64,000 nucleotides of DNA. Origin: Gordonia jinghuaiqii. Lineage in GTDB: Bacteria; Actinomycetota; Actinomycetes; Mycobacteriales; Mycobacteriaceae. The position numbers and the translations under genes were made by a program. Below the pieces are notes generated by a model. The model ran no database searches, was not told where the DNA came from, and saw nothing but the letters and a program-made list of their open reading frames with translations. Within the stretch, counting starts at the first letter, position 1. Every line of letters starts with the position of its first letter. Shown piece by piece: positions 42,622 to 51,368 of this stretch. The stretch covers positions 248,001-312,000 of the forward strand of contig NZ_CP059491.1 of NCBI RefSeq assembly GCF_014041935.1. The letters are read 5' to 3'.

Positions 42622-44196
42622 CTACCGGGGTGACGCGACTGCCTCCGCACCCAGCACCGCCGCCGCCGCGTTACGTCCCGGGATGCCGCTGACCCCACCC
42701 CCGCGCCGCGCCCCCGCACCGCACAGCAGCAGCCGCGGATGCGGCGTCTCCACGCCCCAGCGGCCCACTTCCGACGCGGTCTCGGCCCACGGCCACCGCA
42801 ACGACTGGTGGAAGATGTTGCCGCCGGGCAGCCCGAGGGCGTCGTGCAGGTCGTGCGGCGTCTTGGCCTCGATGCACGGCCGGCCGTCGAGGTCGTGGGC
42901 GATAACCGATTGGATCGGCTCACCGAGCACCGCATTCAGTGAGGCGAACGTCGCGCCGAGAGCGTGCTCGATGGCGCCCGGCTCGTCGAACACGTCCGGC
43001 GGCATGTGCAGGCCGAAGAGTGTCAGCGTGTGCTTTCCCGCTAGTTCCGGCCCGAGGATCGACGGGTCGGTGAGTGTGTGGCAGTAGATCTCGCACGGCG
43101 GTAGTTCGGGAACCTCGCCGCGCGCGGCCTGTCGCCACGCGTCGTGCAGCTGGGCGGCGGTCTGGTTGATGTGGAAGGTCCCCGAGAAGGCGGCTGCGGG
43201 TGCCACCGACTCGTCCCGCAGGCGGGGCAGCCGGTCGAGCAGCAGGTTGATCTTGAGCTGCGAGCCACGCGTGTCCGCCTCGCACGGGATCGGAGTGCCG
43301 TCGAGGAAGGTGTTGAACACCTGCGGCGCACAAGCGGCGTACAGCACCGAACCGCGCGTGGTTCCGGCAGTTGTCTCGACGGTCCCGTCGGCCGGGTCGA
43401 CGCCGGTGATCTCGACGCCGGTCCGGATCTCCGCACCCGCAGCCGACGCCGCCTGGTACAGCGCCCCCGACACCGCGCCCATCCCGCCGACGGGCACGTC
43501 CCAGTCCCCGGTTCCCCCGCCGATCACGTGGTAGAGGAAGCAGATGTTCTGACGCAGGGTCTGGTCGTCGAGGTCGGCGAAGGTGCCGATCAGGCCGTCG
43601 GTGGCGGCGATCCCGCGCACGAGGTCGTCGTCGAAGTACTGGCCCAGCAGCGTGCCGAGCGGCAGCGTCGTGAGCGCCTCCCACAGTTCGGCGGTGGATG
43701 TGTCGGTACCGACGACGAGGTCGTGCATGTCGGCGGCCGTGCGCAGCGGCTCGATCATCGTCGGGAACACACGCTCGGCGACGGTGCCGACCCGGCGATA
43801 GAACGACTGCCAGGCGGTGAACCCGATGTCGGAGCCGGTGACCCGCTGGAACGACGCCGCGGTCGCCTCGTCGTCGAGGGTGTCGATGAGGAGCCCGCGC
43901 GCCGGATCGGCCGGTAGCGGCGTGTACGAGGAGTGGCGGCGGCGGATGAGTTCGATGTCGAGGCCCAGCTCGGCAATGATCTCCCGCGGCATCAGAGACA
44001 CCAGATACGAGTAGCGCGACAACCGTGCGGACAGCCCGCGGAACGGCGTCGCCGAGACGGTGGCGCCGCCGACGTGATCGGCCTTCTCCAGGACGAGGAC
44101 CCGGCGTCCGGCGCGCGCCAGGTAGGCCGCGGCGGTCAGCCCGTTGTGTCCCGCCCCGATGATGACGTCGTCGTAGAAAGCAACTGCGGTGCCCAT
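42622..44196 (-). CDS. Phytoene-dehydrogenase/PYROXD2-like FAD oxidoreductase
   Basis: Flavoprotein of 524 residues. The N-terminal dinucleotide fold is DDVIIGAGHNGLTAAAYLAR, followed by VLVLEKADHVGGATVSATPF, typical of the carotenoid-desaturase and amine-oxidase superfamily. The C-terminal FAD-binding segment reads LLLCGAGARRGGGVSGIPGRNAA. The whole length matches the PYROXD2 branch rather than true carotenoid desaturases, and no carotenoid genes are nearby. The reaction is unknown. The ATG is directly followed by the family N-terminus. It is convergent with the diiron gene and lies upstream of nothing obviously related. Confidence 0.8.
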   Translation of the reverse strand: MGTAVAFYDDVIIGAGHNGLTAAAYLARAGRRVLVLEKADHVGGATVSATPFRGLSARLSRYSYLVSLMPREIIAELGLDIELIRRRHSSYTPLPADPARGLLIDTLDDEATAASFQRVTGSDIGFTAWQSFYRRVGTVAERVFPTMIEPLRTAADMHDLVVGTDTSTAELWEALTTLPLGTLLGQYFDDDLVRGIAATDGLIGTFADLDDQTLRQNICFLYHVIGGGTGDWDVPVGGMGAVSGALYQAASAAGAEIRTGVEITGVDPADGTVETTAGTTRGSVLYAACAPQVFNTFLDGTPIPCEADTRGSQLKINLLLDRLPRLRDESVAPAAAFSGTFHINQTAAQLHDAWRQAARGEVPELPPCEIYCHTLTDPSILGPELAGKHTLTLFGLHMPPDVFDEPGAIEHALGATFASLNAVLGEPIQSVIAHDLDGRPCIEAKTPHDLHDALGLPGGNIFHQSLRWPWAETASEVGRWGVETPHPRLLLCGAGARRGGGVSGIPGRNAAAAVLGAEAVASPR

Positions 44197-44251
44197 CGAT
44201 CCAAGGTTGTCAGATCGACGCGCACCGCAGCGGGGGTCGGGGGAATACGGG

Positions 44252-45490
44252 TCAGCGCAGGATGCGCGCGACGAACGGCGTCGAATCCTTCATCGAGGCG
44301 AGAACGGCGCTCGAGTGATCGTCTTCGGGGTAGACGAACAGTTCGACGGGCTGGTTGTTCGCCCGCATCTGGGCGTACAGCGACAGCGCCGACGGGGCAG
44401 GCACGTCGACGTCGCGCAGGCCCTGACCGAGGAAGATCGGCCGGTCGTATCCCTTGTACGGCGTGGCCATGTACTCGTGCAGCGCCGGGCTCAGGCCGGG
44501 GATCGACATCAGCGGCGCGCGGAACCAGGTCCGCACGTCGTCACCGGCCAGTTCCTTCTTCAGGACCGGGTAGCAGGTGACTCGGCCCTGAGCCAGACGG
44601 GCGACGCCCTTGGGGGTCATCACCGAGGTGACCTTCAGGTCGGGGCGGGTGTCGTCGAAACCGGCCAGGATGTAGGCGGTGTAGGCGTTGAGTCCGCCGG
44701 GCAGCGTCACGGGCGGAACCACCGGACCCAGGTTCTGGTAGAGGTACTCGAGGTTCGCCGGGATGCCGGTCGCCACCACGCCGCGATAGTCGAGGCCGGA
44801 GCCGCGACTGAACTCGGTGGCGTAGCGCGCCCCGTTGAGGGCGGCAGCCGCGCCCTGGGACTGCCCGATGATCGCCCACCGCTTGGCCAGCGGCAGATCC
44901 ATCTGATGCGACGCGACGACGATGTCGACGATGGAGTGCGCCGCGGTGACGCCGTTGAGGTAGGCCATGAGACCTGGGGTGCCGAGTCCGACGTAATCGG
45001 CGGCGACGACGGCATAGCCCTGGTCCAGCCAATGGCCGAGGTAGGTCTGATCGCGCTCGCTGCGGGCGAACGCCGACGGGGTGCAGTCGTCGGCCATGCC
45101 GACGGTGCCGTGCGCCCAGGAGATCACCGGCCACCCGCCGGCGGGAGGTGTGCCCTTCGGCAAGAAGACGGCACCGGTGCCCGTGGCCATCTTCTGGTGC
45201 TGGTTCAGCGACGAGAACTGGATACGGTAGGCATCCCCGGCTGCCGGGAGGTTGAGTGACTCCGCGAGCGGTACTTGTGCCATCAACGTGCCGGCACGCT
45301 CGGGGACGGCGCCCCGGTAGTCGGTAACGTCCAACCCCGACCAGTTCGGAATACCCACGGAGACAGCATCATCGGCGCGCGCGGTGGCGGAGGTGCCGAG
45401 CATTGTCACGACCAGGAGGGCTGTCACCACGGCAATGGGGATCCGTGTCAGGCGGGATTCGGCGGCATGCATGTCCAGGAGAATAGGCAC
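44252..45490 (-). CDS. Secreted LIP-family lipase/esterase
   Basis: Protein of 412 residues with a cleavable signal peptide (basic MHAAESRLTR, hydrophobic IPIAVVTALLVVTML, then ATARA). The alpha/beta-hydrolase core has the oxyanion region WPVISWAHGTVG, nucleophile GQSQGAAAA, an Asp in GQGLRDVDVP and a His in YPEDDHSSAV. It resembles the secretory lipase (LIP) family found in several copies in Rhodococcus and Gordonia, which hydrolyses triglycerides or esters outside the cell. The GTG at 45490 is preceded by GAGGTG; an ATG at 45472 is a possible alternative. The gene is followed by 55 bp and then the flavoprotein start. Confidence 0.88.
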   Translation of the reverse strand: MPILLDMHAAESRLTRIPIAVVTALLVVTMLGTSATARADDAVSVGIPNWSGLDVTDYRGAVPERAGTLMAQVPLAESLNLPAAGDAYRIQFSSLNQHQKMATGTGAVFLPKGTPPAGGWPVISWAHGTVGMADDCTPSAFARSERDQTYLGHWLDQGYAVVAADYVGLGTPGLMAYLNGVTAAHSIVDIVVASHQMDLPLAKRWAIIGQSQGAAAALNGARYATEFSRGSGLDYRGVVATGIPANLEYLYQNLGPVVPPVTLPGGLNAYTAYILAGFDDTRPDLKVTSVMTPKGVARLAQGRVTCYPVLKKELAGDDVRTWFRAPLMSIPGLSPALHEYMATPYKGYDRPIFLGQGLRDVDVPAPSALSLYAQMRANNQPVELFVYPEDDHSSAVLASMKDSTPFVARILR

Positions 45491-45642
45491 TGTCGCACCT
45501 CGGGCGGGCGCGGGCCGGCGGCAGGTTCGTGCCGACCTCGCAACGATTTCGTGCCTGCGAACGCCGAACGTCTGTCGTCGATTCGGTTGCCACTTGGTCT
45601 CGGCGAGGCAATCTGCGGCCTCCGCAGTCCTATCCTGAAGCC

Positions 45643-46473
45643 GTGGACATCCCCTCGGTCGAGCTCAACAGCGGTCACTCGATCCCCATGGTGGGGCTCG
45701 GCACGTACAACATGCTCGGCCGGCCGTGTTCCGGAGCGGTGAGCTCGGCGGTGAAGGCGGGATACCGCCTTCTCGACACAGCACCCCGATACAGCAACGA
45801 ACTCAGCGTCGGGATGGGTCTGCACAGCTCCGGGGTCCCACGCGACGACGTGGTGGTCCAGACCAAACTCGGTGGCGGCGACCACGGTTTCGACGAGGCC
45901 ATCACCGCGGCCAAGGAGAGCGCGCGACGCCTGGGCGTCGCCCACATCGACGTCTATCTCATCCACTGGCCCTGCCCGAGCCTCGGCCGGACCGTCGACT
46001 CCTGGAAAGCCCTGCTGACGCTGGCCGACGAGGGATACGTACGTACACCCGGCGTCTCGAACTTCAAACAGCACCACCTGCAGATGCTCTTCGACGAGAC
46101 CGGACGCTGGCCCGCTCTCAACCAGATCCAGTGCTCGCCCGCCCTCCCGCGTACCGAACTCCGAGAGTTCATGGCCGGCAACGGTATCCACGCGCAGGCC
46201 TGGCATCCGACCGGGCGCAAGGAAGGGCTCCTCGCCGACCCGGTCGTCCTGCGGATCGCCCGCAAGTACGGAAAGTCGCCCACGCAGATCGCGCTGCGGT
46301 GGGCGGTCCAGAACGACATCAGCGTCGTGCCGAAGTCCTCACACGGCGGCCGTCAGATCGAGAACGCCGACCTGTTCGACTTCGTCCTCGACGCCGCCGA
46401 CATCGCCGATCTCGCGTCACTCGACCGCGGGGAACGCGCGGCCCGCGATTCCGACGTCGACGAGGAGTTCTGA
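45643..46473 (+). CDS. Aldo/keto reductase
   Basis: NADPH-dependent reductase of 276 residues. The catalytic tetrad is visible: Asp and Tyr in LLDTAPRYSNE, Lys in VVVQTKLGGG, and His in YLIHWPCP. The cofactor-binding SVVPKSSHGGRQ is close to the usual IPKS motif. It resembles the 2,5-diketogluconate reductase-like AKRs of mycobacteria. The GTG at 45643 lies 7 nt after a TATCCT hexamer and has no ribosome site, which suggests a leaderless transcript. The substrate is unknown. Confidence 0.9.
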   Translation: MDIPSVELNSGHSIPMVGLGTYNMLGRPCSGAVSSAVKAGYRLLDTAPRYSNELSVGMGLHSSGVPRDDVVVQTKLGGGDHGFDEAITAAKESARRLGVAHIDVYLIHWPCPSLGRTVDSWKALLTLADEGYVRTPGVSNFKQHHLQMLFDETGRWPALNQIQCSPALPRTELREFMAGNGIHAQAWHPTGRKEGLLADPVVLRIARKYGKSPTQIALRWAVQNDISVVPKSSHGGRQIENADLFDFVLDAADIADLASLDRGERAARDSDVDEEF

Positions 46474-46552
46474 GCTGACGCCCGGCGACGCCCGCGGTCA
46501 CACTCACGTCGCCGCGACATCGACCGGACCGTCCGTCGGCTAGGGTGTCAGC

Positions 46553-47095
46553 GTGTCTCGACCCGATCCCGGTGACCACGACGAGAACGCCGTCGGCGCT
46601 GACAAACACCTCGGCCAAGGTGCCCACCCGCACCATGAGGATTTCGCCACCCGGCATGCGCCGATGCCGATCGAGCTGCCCCTCGACGACGAAGAGGCCT
46701 CGACCGACGCCGATCTGAAGACGCAGCTGATCCGCTTCGTCGTGACCGGCGCGGGGTCCGCGGTCCTCGATTACGCGCTCACGATGTTCCTGCAGTACGT
46801 CGTCGGCGTCCCCGGAGGTGTGGCGAAGGCCGGCGGATTCATCCTCGGCACCACCACGGCGTACCTCGTCAACCGCCGCTGGACGTTCCGCGCGGAGCCC
46901 AGCACCGCGCGTTTCATCGCCGTGGTTGTCCTCTACCTGGTCACCTTCGTGGTCAACGTCGGTCTCTACAGCTGGCTGTCGCATCTGTGGGAGGAGACGG
47001 TGCTGTACTCCGCGATCGCTTTCGTCGTCGCGCAGGGCACGGCCACCGTCATCAACTTCGTGGTCCAGCGGATGGTGATCTTCAAGATCCGCTGA
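46553..47095 (+). CDS. GtrA-family membrane protein (Rv3789-like)
   Basis: Protein of 180 residues with a charged, His/Asp-rich cytosolic N-terminus of about 55 residues and four membrane segments (LIRFVVTGAGSAVLDYALTMF, then VAKAGGFILGTTTAYLVN with RRWTF, FIAVVVLYLVTFVVNVGLY and the last near residues 155-170). RRWTF is the GtrA hallmark. In M. tuberculosis the GtrA protein Rv3789 is encoded beside dprE1 and is implicated in handling decaprenyl-phosphoryl-arabinose or recruiting AftA. Here five genes separate it from dprE1. GTG start with TAGGGT about 10 nt upstream; possibly leaderless. Confidence 0.88.
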   Translation: MSRPDPGDHDENAVGADKHLGQGAHPHHEDFATRHAPMPIELPLDDEEASTDADLKTQLIRFVVTGAGSAVLDYALTMFLQYVVGVPGGVAKAGGFILGTTTAYLVNRRWTFRAEPSTARFIAVVVLYLVTFVVNVGLYSWLSHLWEETVLYSAIAFVVAQGTATVINFVVQRMVIFKIR

Positions 47096-47169
47096 GCCTC
47101 GCGGCCTTGGCGTCCCGGTGACCCGGGTGCCGAACGACGCGCCGAACGTGTCCGGCTCGGGTGGTGCGG

Positions 47170-48048
47170 TCAGGCGTTGACCTTGGCAATGACGTTGTCC
47201 GCGTACCAGTTCAGATGGTCGATCTTGGTCTGCAGCGGCTCGGTGTCGTCTCCCATGACATAGGGCAGGCGGAAGCCGACGATGACGTCGGTGATCCCCT
47301 TGTCCTCCAGCCGTTTACAACCGTCGACGGTGTAGGCGTCCATGGAGATCACGTGAATCTCGAACGGCTCGTTGGCCTTGCCCTCGGCTTTGCGGATCTC
47401 GCCGATCCGATCCAGCAGGGTGTCGAGCTCCTCCGGCGGCCCGCCGCCGTGCATCCAACCGTCGCCCCGGATGACCGCACGACGCAAGGCGGCGTCGGCG
47501 TGCCCGCCGACGAGCAGCGGGATCGGTTCGGTCGGCGCCGGGGTCATCTTGATCTTCGGGATGTCGTAGAACTCGCCGTGGAACTCGAAGTAGTCGCCGG
47601 TGGTCAGGCCGCGGATGATGTCCATGCACTCGTCCATGCGCTTGCCACGGCGTTTGAAATCGACGCCCATGAAGTCGTAGTCCTCGGGCCACGGGCTGGT
47701 GCCGACACCCAGCGCGAGCCGGTTGCCGGTGAGGTAGGCGACCGAGCTCGCCTGCTTGGCCACCAGGGCGGGCGGACGCACCGGCAGCTTGAGGACGAAA
47801 GGTGTGAAGCGGATCGTCGAGGTGACCGCGCCGAGCGCCGCAGCCTGGATGAAGGTCTCGATGAACGCCTTGCCGTCGAGGAACTCGCGGTCACCGTCGG
47901 GGGTGTACGGATACTTGGCGTCCGACTCCTGCGGGTAGGCCAGCGAGTCGGGGATGGTGAAGCCGGCGTACCCGGCCGTCTCCGCGGCCTGCGCCAGCGG
48001 CGCGTAGTACATCGGATCGGTCATGGCCTCGGCGAAGGTGAACCGCAT
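47170..48048 (-). CDS. LLM-class F420-dependent oxidoreductase
   Basis: TIM-barrel protein of 292 residues of the luciferase-like family, F420-dependent branch by overall wording (YLTGNRLALGVGTSPWPEDYDFMGVDFKRRGKRMDE, seen in shorter pieces around residues 107-145; LLVGGHADAALRRA near 180). These enzymes use F420 or FMN to oxidise or reduce small substrates. TGAGGAG stands before the ATG at 48048. Forty nucleotides further upstream is a perfect KstR-type palindrome, so repression by a KstR-like sterol/lipid regulator is likely and a role in sterol or lipid breakdown is inferred. Confidence 0.85.
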   Translation of the reverse strand: MRFTFAEAMTDPMYYAPLAQAAETAGYAGFTIPDSLAYPQESDAKYPYTPDGDREFLDGKAFIETFIQAAALGAVTSTIRFTPFVLKLPVRPPALVAKQASSVAYLTGNRLALGVGTSPWPEDYDFMGVDFKRRGKRMDECMDIIRGLTTGDYFEFHGEFYDIPKIKMTPAPTEPIPLLVGGHADAALRRAVIRGDGWMHGGGPPEELDTLLDRIGEIRKAEGKANEPFEIHVISMDAYTVDGCKRLEDKGITDVIVGFRLPYVMGDDTEPLQTKIDHLNWYADNVIAKVNA

Positions 48049-48088
48049 TGTGCTCCTCAGGAACGGGCGATGGAACTTCACCACACAC

Positions 48089-48102
48089 TAGAACACGTTC
48101 TA
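48089..48102. promoter_or_regulatory. KstR-type operator
   Basis: TAGAACACGTTCTA is a perfect palindrome that fits the published KstR consensus tnnAACnnGTTnnA of sterol/lipid regulons. It lies 40 bp upstream of the LLM oxidoreductase start. No kstR gene is in the window. Confidence 0.7.
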
Positions 48103-48157
48103 ATTCCGGGGAAGGAGTCGACGATCTTCACTGGTTCGCACAACACCCGTGTCGCGG

Positions 48158-49786
48158 TCAGAGGTGGCTGAGGAGTTCCTCGAGCCGGGTTTCGACGACC
48201 GACGTTGCGGGGACCGGCGTTGCGGTGCTCGACGTTGCGGTGCCCGCCGGTGCGATGGCGGGGCGTGGGTTGATGACCTCACGCATGGCGAGGCGTGCGG
48301 TATCGCCGGACGCGGTGTCGGGTCCGTGGATCTCGTGGCGCACCTGCGCGAGGTGGGCGCTCAGCCGGTCGGGTACGTCGGGCCGTCGGTTGATGCGTGC
48401 GGGGTTGGGTGGTGCTCCCGGCTCGGCGTTGAGTCGCCAGACGCAGCGGCCTTCGTCGGGTCCGTCGCGGAGCATCCAGGTGGTGTACTGGCCGGGTTTG
48501 TCGCCGACCATCCGGTTGTGTCGCGGGCAGGCGGGAGTCAGGTCGGTGATGTCGGTGAGTCCGCCCAGGCTCCAGTCGAGTTGGGCGTGATGCATCTCGA
48601 CCTGGGAGGCGGGTTGCCCACAGCCGGGTGTGGAGCAGACCTCGCCGTCGGGGCGGGCGAAGGAGACGAGGCGCTGATCGCGGGTGGCGAGGCGTTTGCC
48701 GTGTCCGAAGTACAGCGGGACGGCGGTGGTGTCCTTGAAGACCGCGAGGTAGGGCTGGGCGTCGGCAGCGAGCTCGATGACGTCGGCGATCGGCATGACT
48801 GTTCCGGTGACGGTCGTGGCGAGGCCGGCTTCGCGGATGAGGTCGTTGAGGTCGGCTTTGATGATGAGTTGGACCGGTAGGCCGCGGTGAGTCTCTCCGA
48901 GGAGGCCGTCTTCGAGCACGGCTTTCAGCAGCGCGTTGAAGGCGTCGTGGTTGATCTGGGCGGGTGTGCGCAGGTCGCGCGCGGCGGCAACCTTGACCAC
49001 CTCGGGGTCGGCGTCTTCGAACGAGCCGTGCGGACTGTCCGGGTCCTCGGGATTGTTCATACCGGGTTTGGCCCACACGGCGAGCAGCATCGTGACCCGC
49101 GCGACCAGCTCGGGGGTGAGGGTGGCCGACATCTTTGCGGTCCCGTCGGCACGCTGCCGATTCACCCAGAGGTTGCGGCGTCGTTGGCGGTCGGTGTCGT
49201 CGGCCAGGGTGCCGTCGGGGTCGAGATGGGCCAGGAGTCGCGCCCCGAGGTCGGTGATGTCGGCGGGGGTGTGGGCGATGGCGATCTCGGTCATCTGTCG
49301 TTCGGCGGCGACCTTGACGTCGTGTTCGACGGCCGAGGGGATGTCATCCAGCACATCGACGACGGCTCGCACGTGTGCGGTGCCGACGGCGCCGTCGGCG
49401 AACGCCTTGGCCAGTGTGGGGTGGTCGGGTTCGAGTGGTTCGCCGAGATGATCGGAAAACGTGGCGAGGGCGTTCCGGTGTTTGTTGCGCCGCAACGGAT
49501 CAGATACGCGCAGCCGGTGGGTCATGAACGAGGTGATACTGCGGTGTCCGGTGGTGCCGGAAAGGTCACGGTTGATGATCTCGACCATCTGCCGGTCCCC
49601 GGCGTATGTCACTCGTGCGATGGCGCGCTCGGTCGCGGCGGCAATGTCGATGAGCTCGCTGCTGGTGCACGGGGCGAGGTCCACCGTCTGCAGCTCGTCG
49701 ACAATCCGGTGTAGCTCAGCGGCGAGTTCTGAGGCTCGGGACAGTGGCGTGTCAGTGTCGCCGGACAATTGCGCTGTGTCGGACAT
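48158..49786 (-). CDS. HNH endonuclease with DUF222 (13E12-repeat family)
   Basis: Protein of about 542 residues. The long helical DUF222 region (about 15-330) is followed by the HNH nuclease (CSTPGCGQPASQVEMHHAQL, then TPACPRHNRMVGD; residues about 385-440). The tail after residue 500 is rich in Pro, Ala, Thr and Val and is encoded by 15-bp repeats. The family is present in many copies in mycolic-acid bacteria (REP13E12 in M. tuberculosis) and is linked to mobile DNA and prophage attachment. Possible starts are GTG at 49795 and ATG at 49786. The 196 bp upstream show nothing clear. Its presence beside a deletion scar suggests a rearrangement hot spot. Confidence 0.9.
   Translation of the reverse strand: MSDTAQLSGDTDTPLSRASELAAELHRIVDELQTVDLAPCTSSELIDIAAATERAIARVTYAGDRQMVEIINRDLSGTTGHRSITSFMTHRLRVSDPLRRNKHRNALATFSDHLGEPLEPDHPTLAKAFADGAVGTAHVRAVVDVLDDIPSAVEHDVKVAAERQMTEIAIAHTPADITDLGARLLAHLDPDGTLADDTDRQRRRNLWVNRQRADGTAKMSATLTPELVARVTMLLAVWAKPGMNNPEDPDSPHGSFEDADPEVVKVAAARDLRTPAQINHDAFNALLKAVLEDGLLGETHRGLPVQLIIKADLNDLIREAGLATTVTGTVMPIADVIELAADAQPYLAVFKDTTAVPLYFGHGKRLATRDQRLVSFARPDGEVCSTPGCGQPASQVEMHHAQLDWSLGGLTDITDLTPACPRHNRMVGDKPGQYTTWMLRDGPDEGRCVWRLNAEPGAPPNPARINRRPDVPDRLSAHLAQVRHEIHGPDTASGDTARLAMREVINPRPAIAPAGTATSSTATPVPATSVVETRLEELLSHL
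48201..48260. repeat. Degenerate 15-bp tandem repeats in the HNH gene tail
   Basis: Units starting at 48201, 48216, 48231 and 48246 share GACGTTGCGG-type sequence every 15 bp. They encode the low-complexity Ala/Thr/Pro tail in frame. Confidence 0.65.
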
Positions 49787-49982
49787 GACGGTCACCCCCC
49801 GGAAACCTACGGCACGAATACTTGATCAAGGGTACATCGTATTCGACTGTCCCGCAATGGATATCGAGAAGTTCTCGCGTCGCTGTTCTTGTCGGTGCTC
49901 TGTGGTAAGCGGCACCGATGCTCGTCCCGCAACCTGCGGTTCGACGTGGCATCGAGGTCCGACGGCGCGGCGGAAGGCTTTG

Positions 49983-50348
49983 TCAGACAATGCCGTTCAA
50001 TGGATTGTCCGCGGTCGCGCCTGGTCCTGGACCTACGCGCAGATCCTCGCGACGGACCTTCTCGCCGCACGCCGAACAGGTGGGATCGACCGTCATCGTG
50101 GAACCGCAGGAGTGCGTGGAGACGACCGGCGCGCCATCGTCGGCGGTCCATTTGTCGCCCCATTGCCGCAGGGCGGTCATCACCGTCCAGAGGTCGCGGC
50201 CCTTCTCGGTGAGCCGATAGTCGTAGCGCACGGGATTGTCCTGATAGGGCTCCTTGGTCATGATGCCGTGCTCGACGAGGGTGTCCAGGCGCTGGGTGAG
50301 CACATTGCGCGCGATCCCGAGCGTCGAGAACTCGTCGAAGCGCGTCAC
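49983..50348 (-). pseudogene. HxlR-family regulator lacking its N-terminus
   Basis: The 121 codons encode the C-terminal two-thirds of an HxlR-type winged-helix regulator: RFDEFSTLGIARNVLTQRL, then KEPYQDNPVRYDYRLTEKG, and a zinc-ribbon-like tail (HSCGS, CSACGEKV). Family members have about 40 more N-terminal residues with the conserved Cys and first helices (NCSIARTLEVVG type), which are absent. Just at the missing point the opposite strand shows the end of a transporter gene. This suggests that one deletion removed the start of this gene, the shared promoter region and most of the divergent gene. Confidence 0.75.
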
Positions 50349-50470
50349 TCATCTACGACGACGTGCACGACGCCTTCGTCACGGCGTGGTGGGTCCTCAC
50401 CGGTATCGCCGCGCTGGGTGCGGTGGCCGCGTTCGGGATGACACCGCGGACTTCCGCTACGGCCGGGTGA
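50345..50470 (+). pseudogene. C-terminal remnant of an MFS-type transporter
   Basis: From the deletion point an open frame reads LIYDDVHDAFVTAWWVLTG followed by the hydrophobic IAALGAVAAFGM and a stop at 50468-50470. HDAF followed by a last membrane helix is the usual end of DHA2/EmrB-type drug exporters. There is no start codon or upstream body. HxlR regulators are often divergent from such exporters. It overlaps the 3' end of glfT1 by 14 bp. Confidence 0.55.
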
Positions 50471-51368
50471 ACCGCTCCCGGCGGCCCAGCCCGCGCAGGC
50501 GTACCCACTCGACGAAACCCTTCGGGTCACGTTGCTGCACAAGGAAGAACCAGCCGAACCGGGCGTACTCCTGCGGTACCAGCTTGCGCAGGCCGGGCTG
50601 GCTCATCAGATAACCGCGGTTGCGGTAGGTGAAGAACCGTTTGGTGGGATTGTCCGGATACTGGGTGTGCATGCGTCCGCCCAGGATCGGGCGGAACTCC
50701 GCCGACCCGTCCGGATGCAGGTATCCGGCCCGCAGGCAGGTCCCGAACCGCACGCCCGAACGCACCAGGCGACGATGGATCTCGACCTCGTCGCCGCGGA
50801 AGAACAGACGGAGATCCGGAACACCCACCTGTTCCAGGCAATGCGCGGAGAACAATGCGCCGTTGAACAACGACGCGATACCCGGCAGCAGATCATCCGC
50901 CTGGGACTCGCCGTCGGCGAAGAGCTCGGATCGCTTACGGCGCCACACGAGTCCACGACGCAGCGGGAACGCGAGGGTGTCCGGGTCGTCGAGGTTGGCG
51001 ACCACCGGGGACACCTCGTCGAGGCCGTGGCGCTGTGCGCAATCGAGCAGCGTCGACAACACCGACGCCCCGTCGGGCCGGCCGTCGTCGTCGGCGCACC
51101 AGACCCAGTCGGCGCCGAGCGCCAGCGCGTGCAGCATGCCCAGCGCAAAACCGCCGGCCCCGCCCAGATTGCGTTTCGATCCCAGATACGTCGTCGGAAC
51201 CGGCTGTGCGGCAACCAGTTCGGCGACCTCGGGCTCGTCGGCGTTGTCGACGACGATCAGATGGTCGACGGCACGGTCCTGCCCGGACACCACGGCAAGC
51301 GATTCTGCCAGCAGTTCGACACGACGGTGGGTGACCACCACCGCGACGACCTTCGGTGTACCGGTCAC
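50457..51368 (-). CDS. glfT1: Galactofuranosyltransferase GlfT1
   Basis: GT2-family enzyme of 303 residues that adds the first galactofuranose units to the decaprenyl-linked rhamnosyl-GlcNAc primer. Features: VVVTHRRVELLAESLAVV, GSKRNLGGAGGFALGML, the metal-binding CADDDGRPDG near residue 92, and FFRGDEVEIHRRL with the presumed catalytic acid. It matches Rv3782. The GTG start overlaps the exporter ATPase stop (GTGA), so it is translated with the exporter, as expected for a shared galactan pathway. Confidence 0.93.
   Translation of the reverse strand: MTGTPKVVAVVVTHRRVELLAESLAVVSGQDRAVDHLIVVDNADEPEVAELVAAQPVPTTYLGSKRNLGGAGGFALGMLHALALGADWVWCADDDGRPDGASVLSTLLDCAQRHGLDEVSPVVANLDDPDTLAFPLRRGLVWRRKRSELFADGESQADDLLPGIASLFNGALFSAHCLEQVGVPDLRLFFRGDEVEIHRRLVRSGVRFGTCLRAGYLHPDGSAEFRPILGGRMHTQYPDNPTKRFFTYRNRGYLMSQPGLRKLVPQEYARFGWFFLVQQRDPKGFVEWVRLRGLGRRERFTRP

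Noticed and set aside
48158..49786. The HNH/DUF222 gene as part of a complete mobile element or prophage
   Set aside because: No integrase, terminal repeats or phage genes flank it; it is listed only as a single repeat-family gene.
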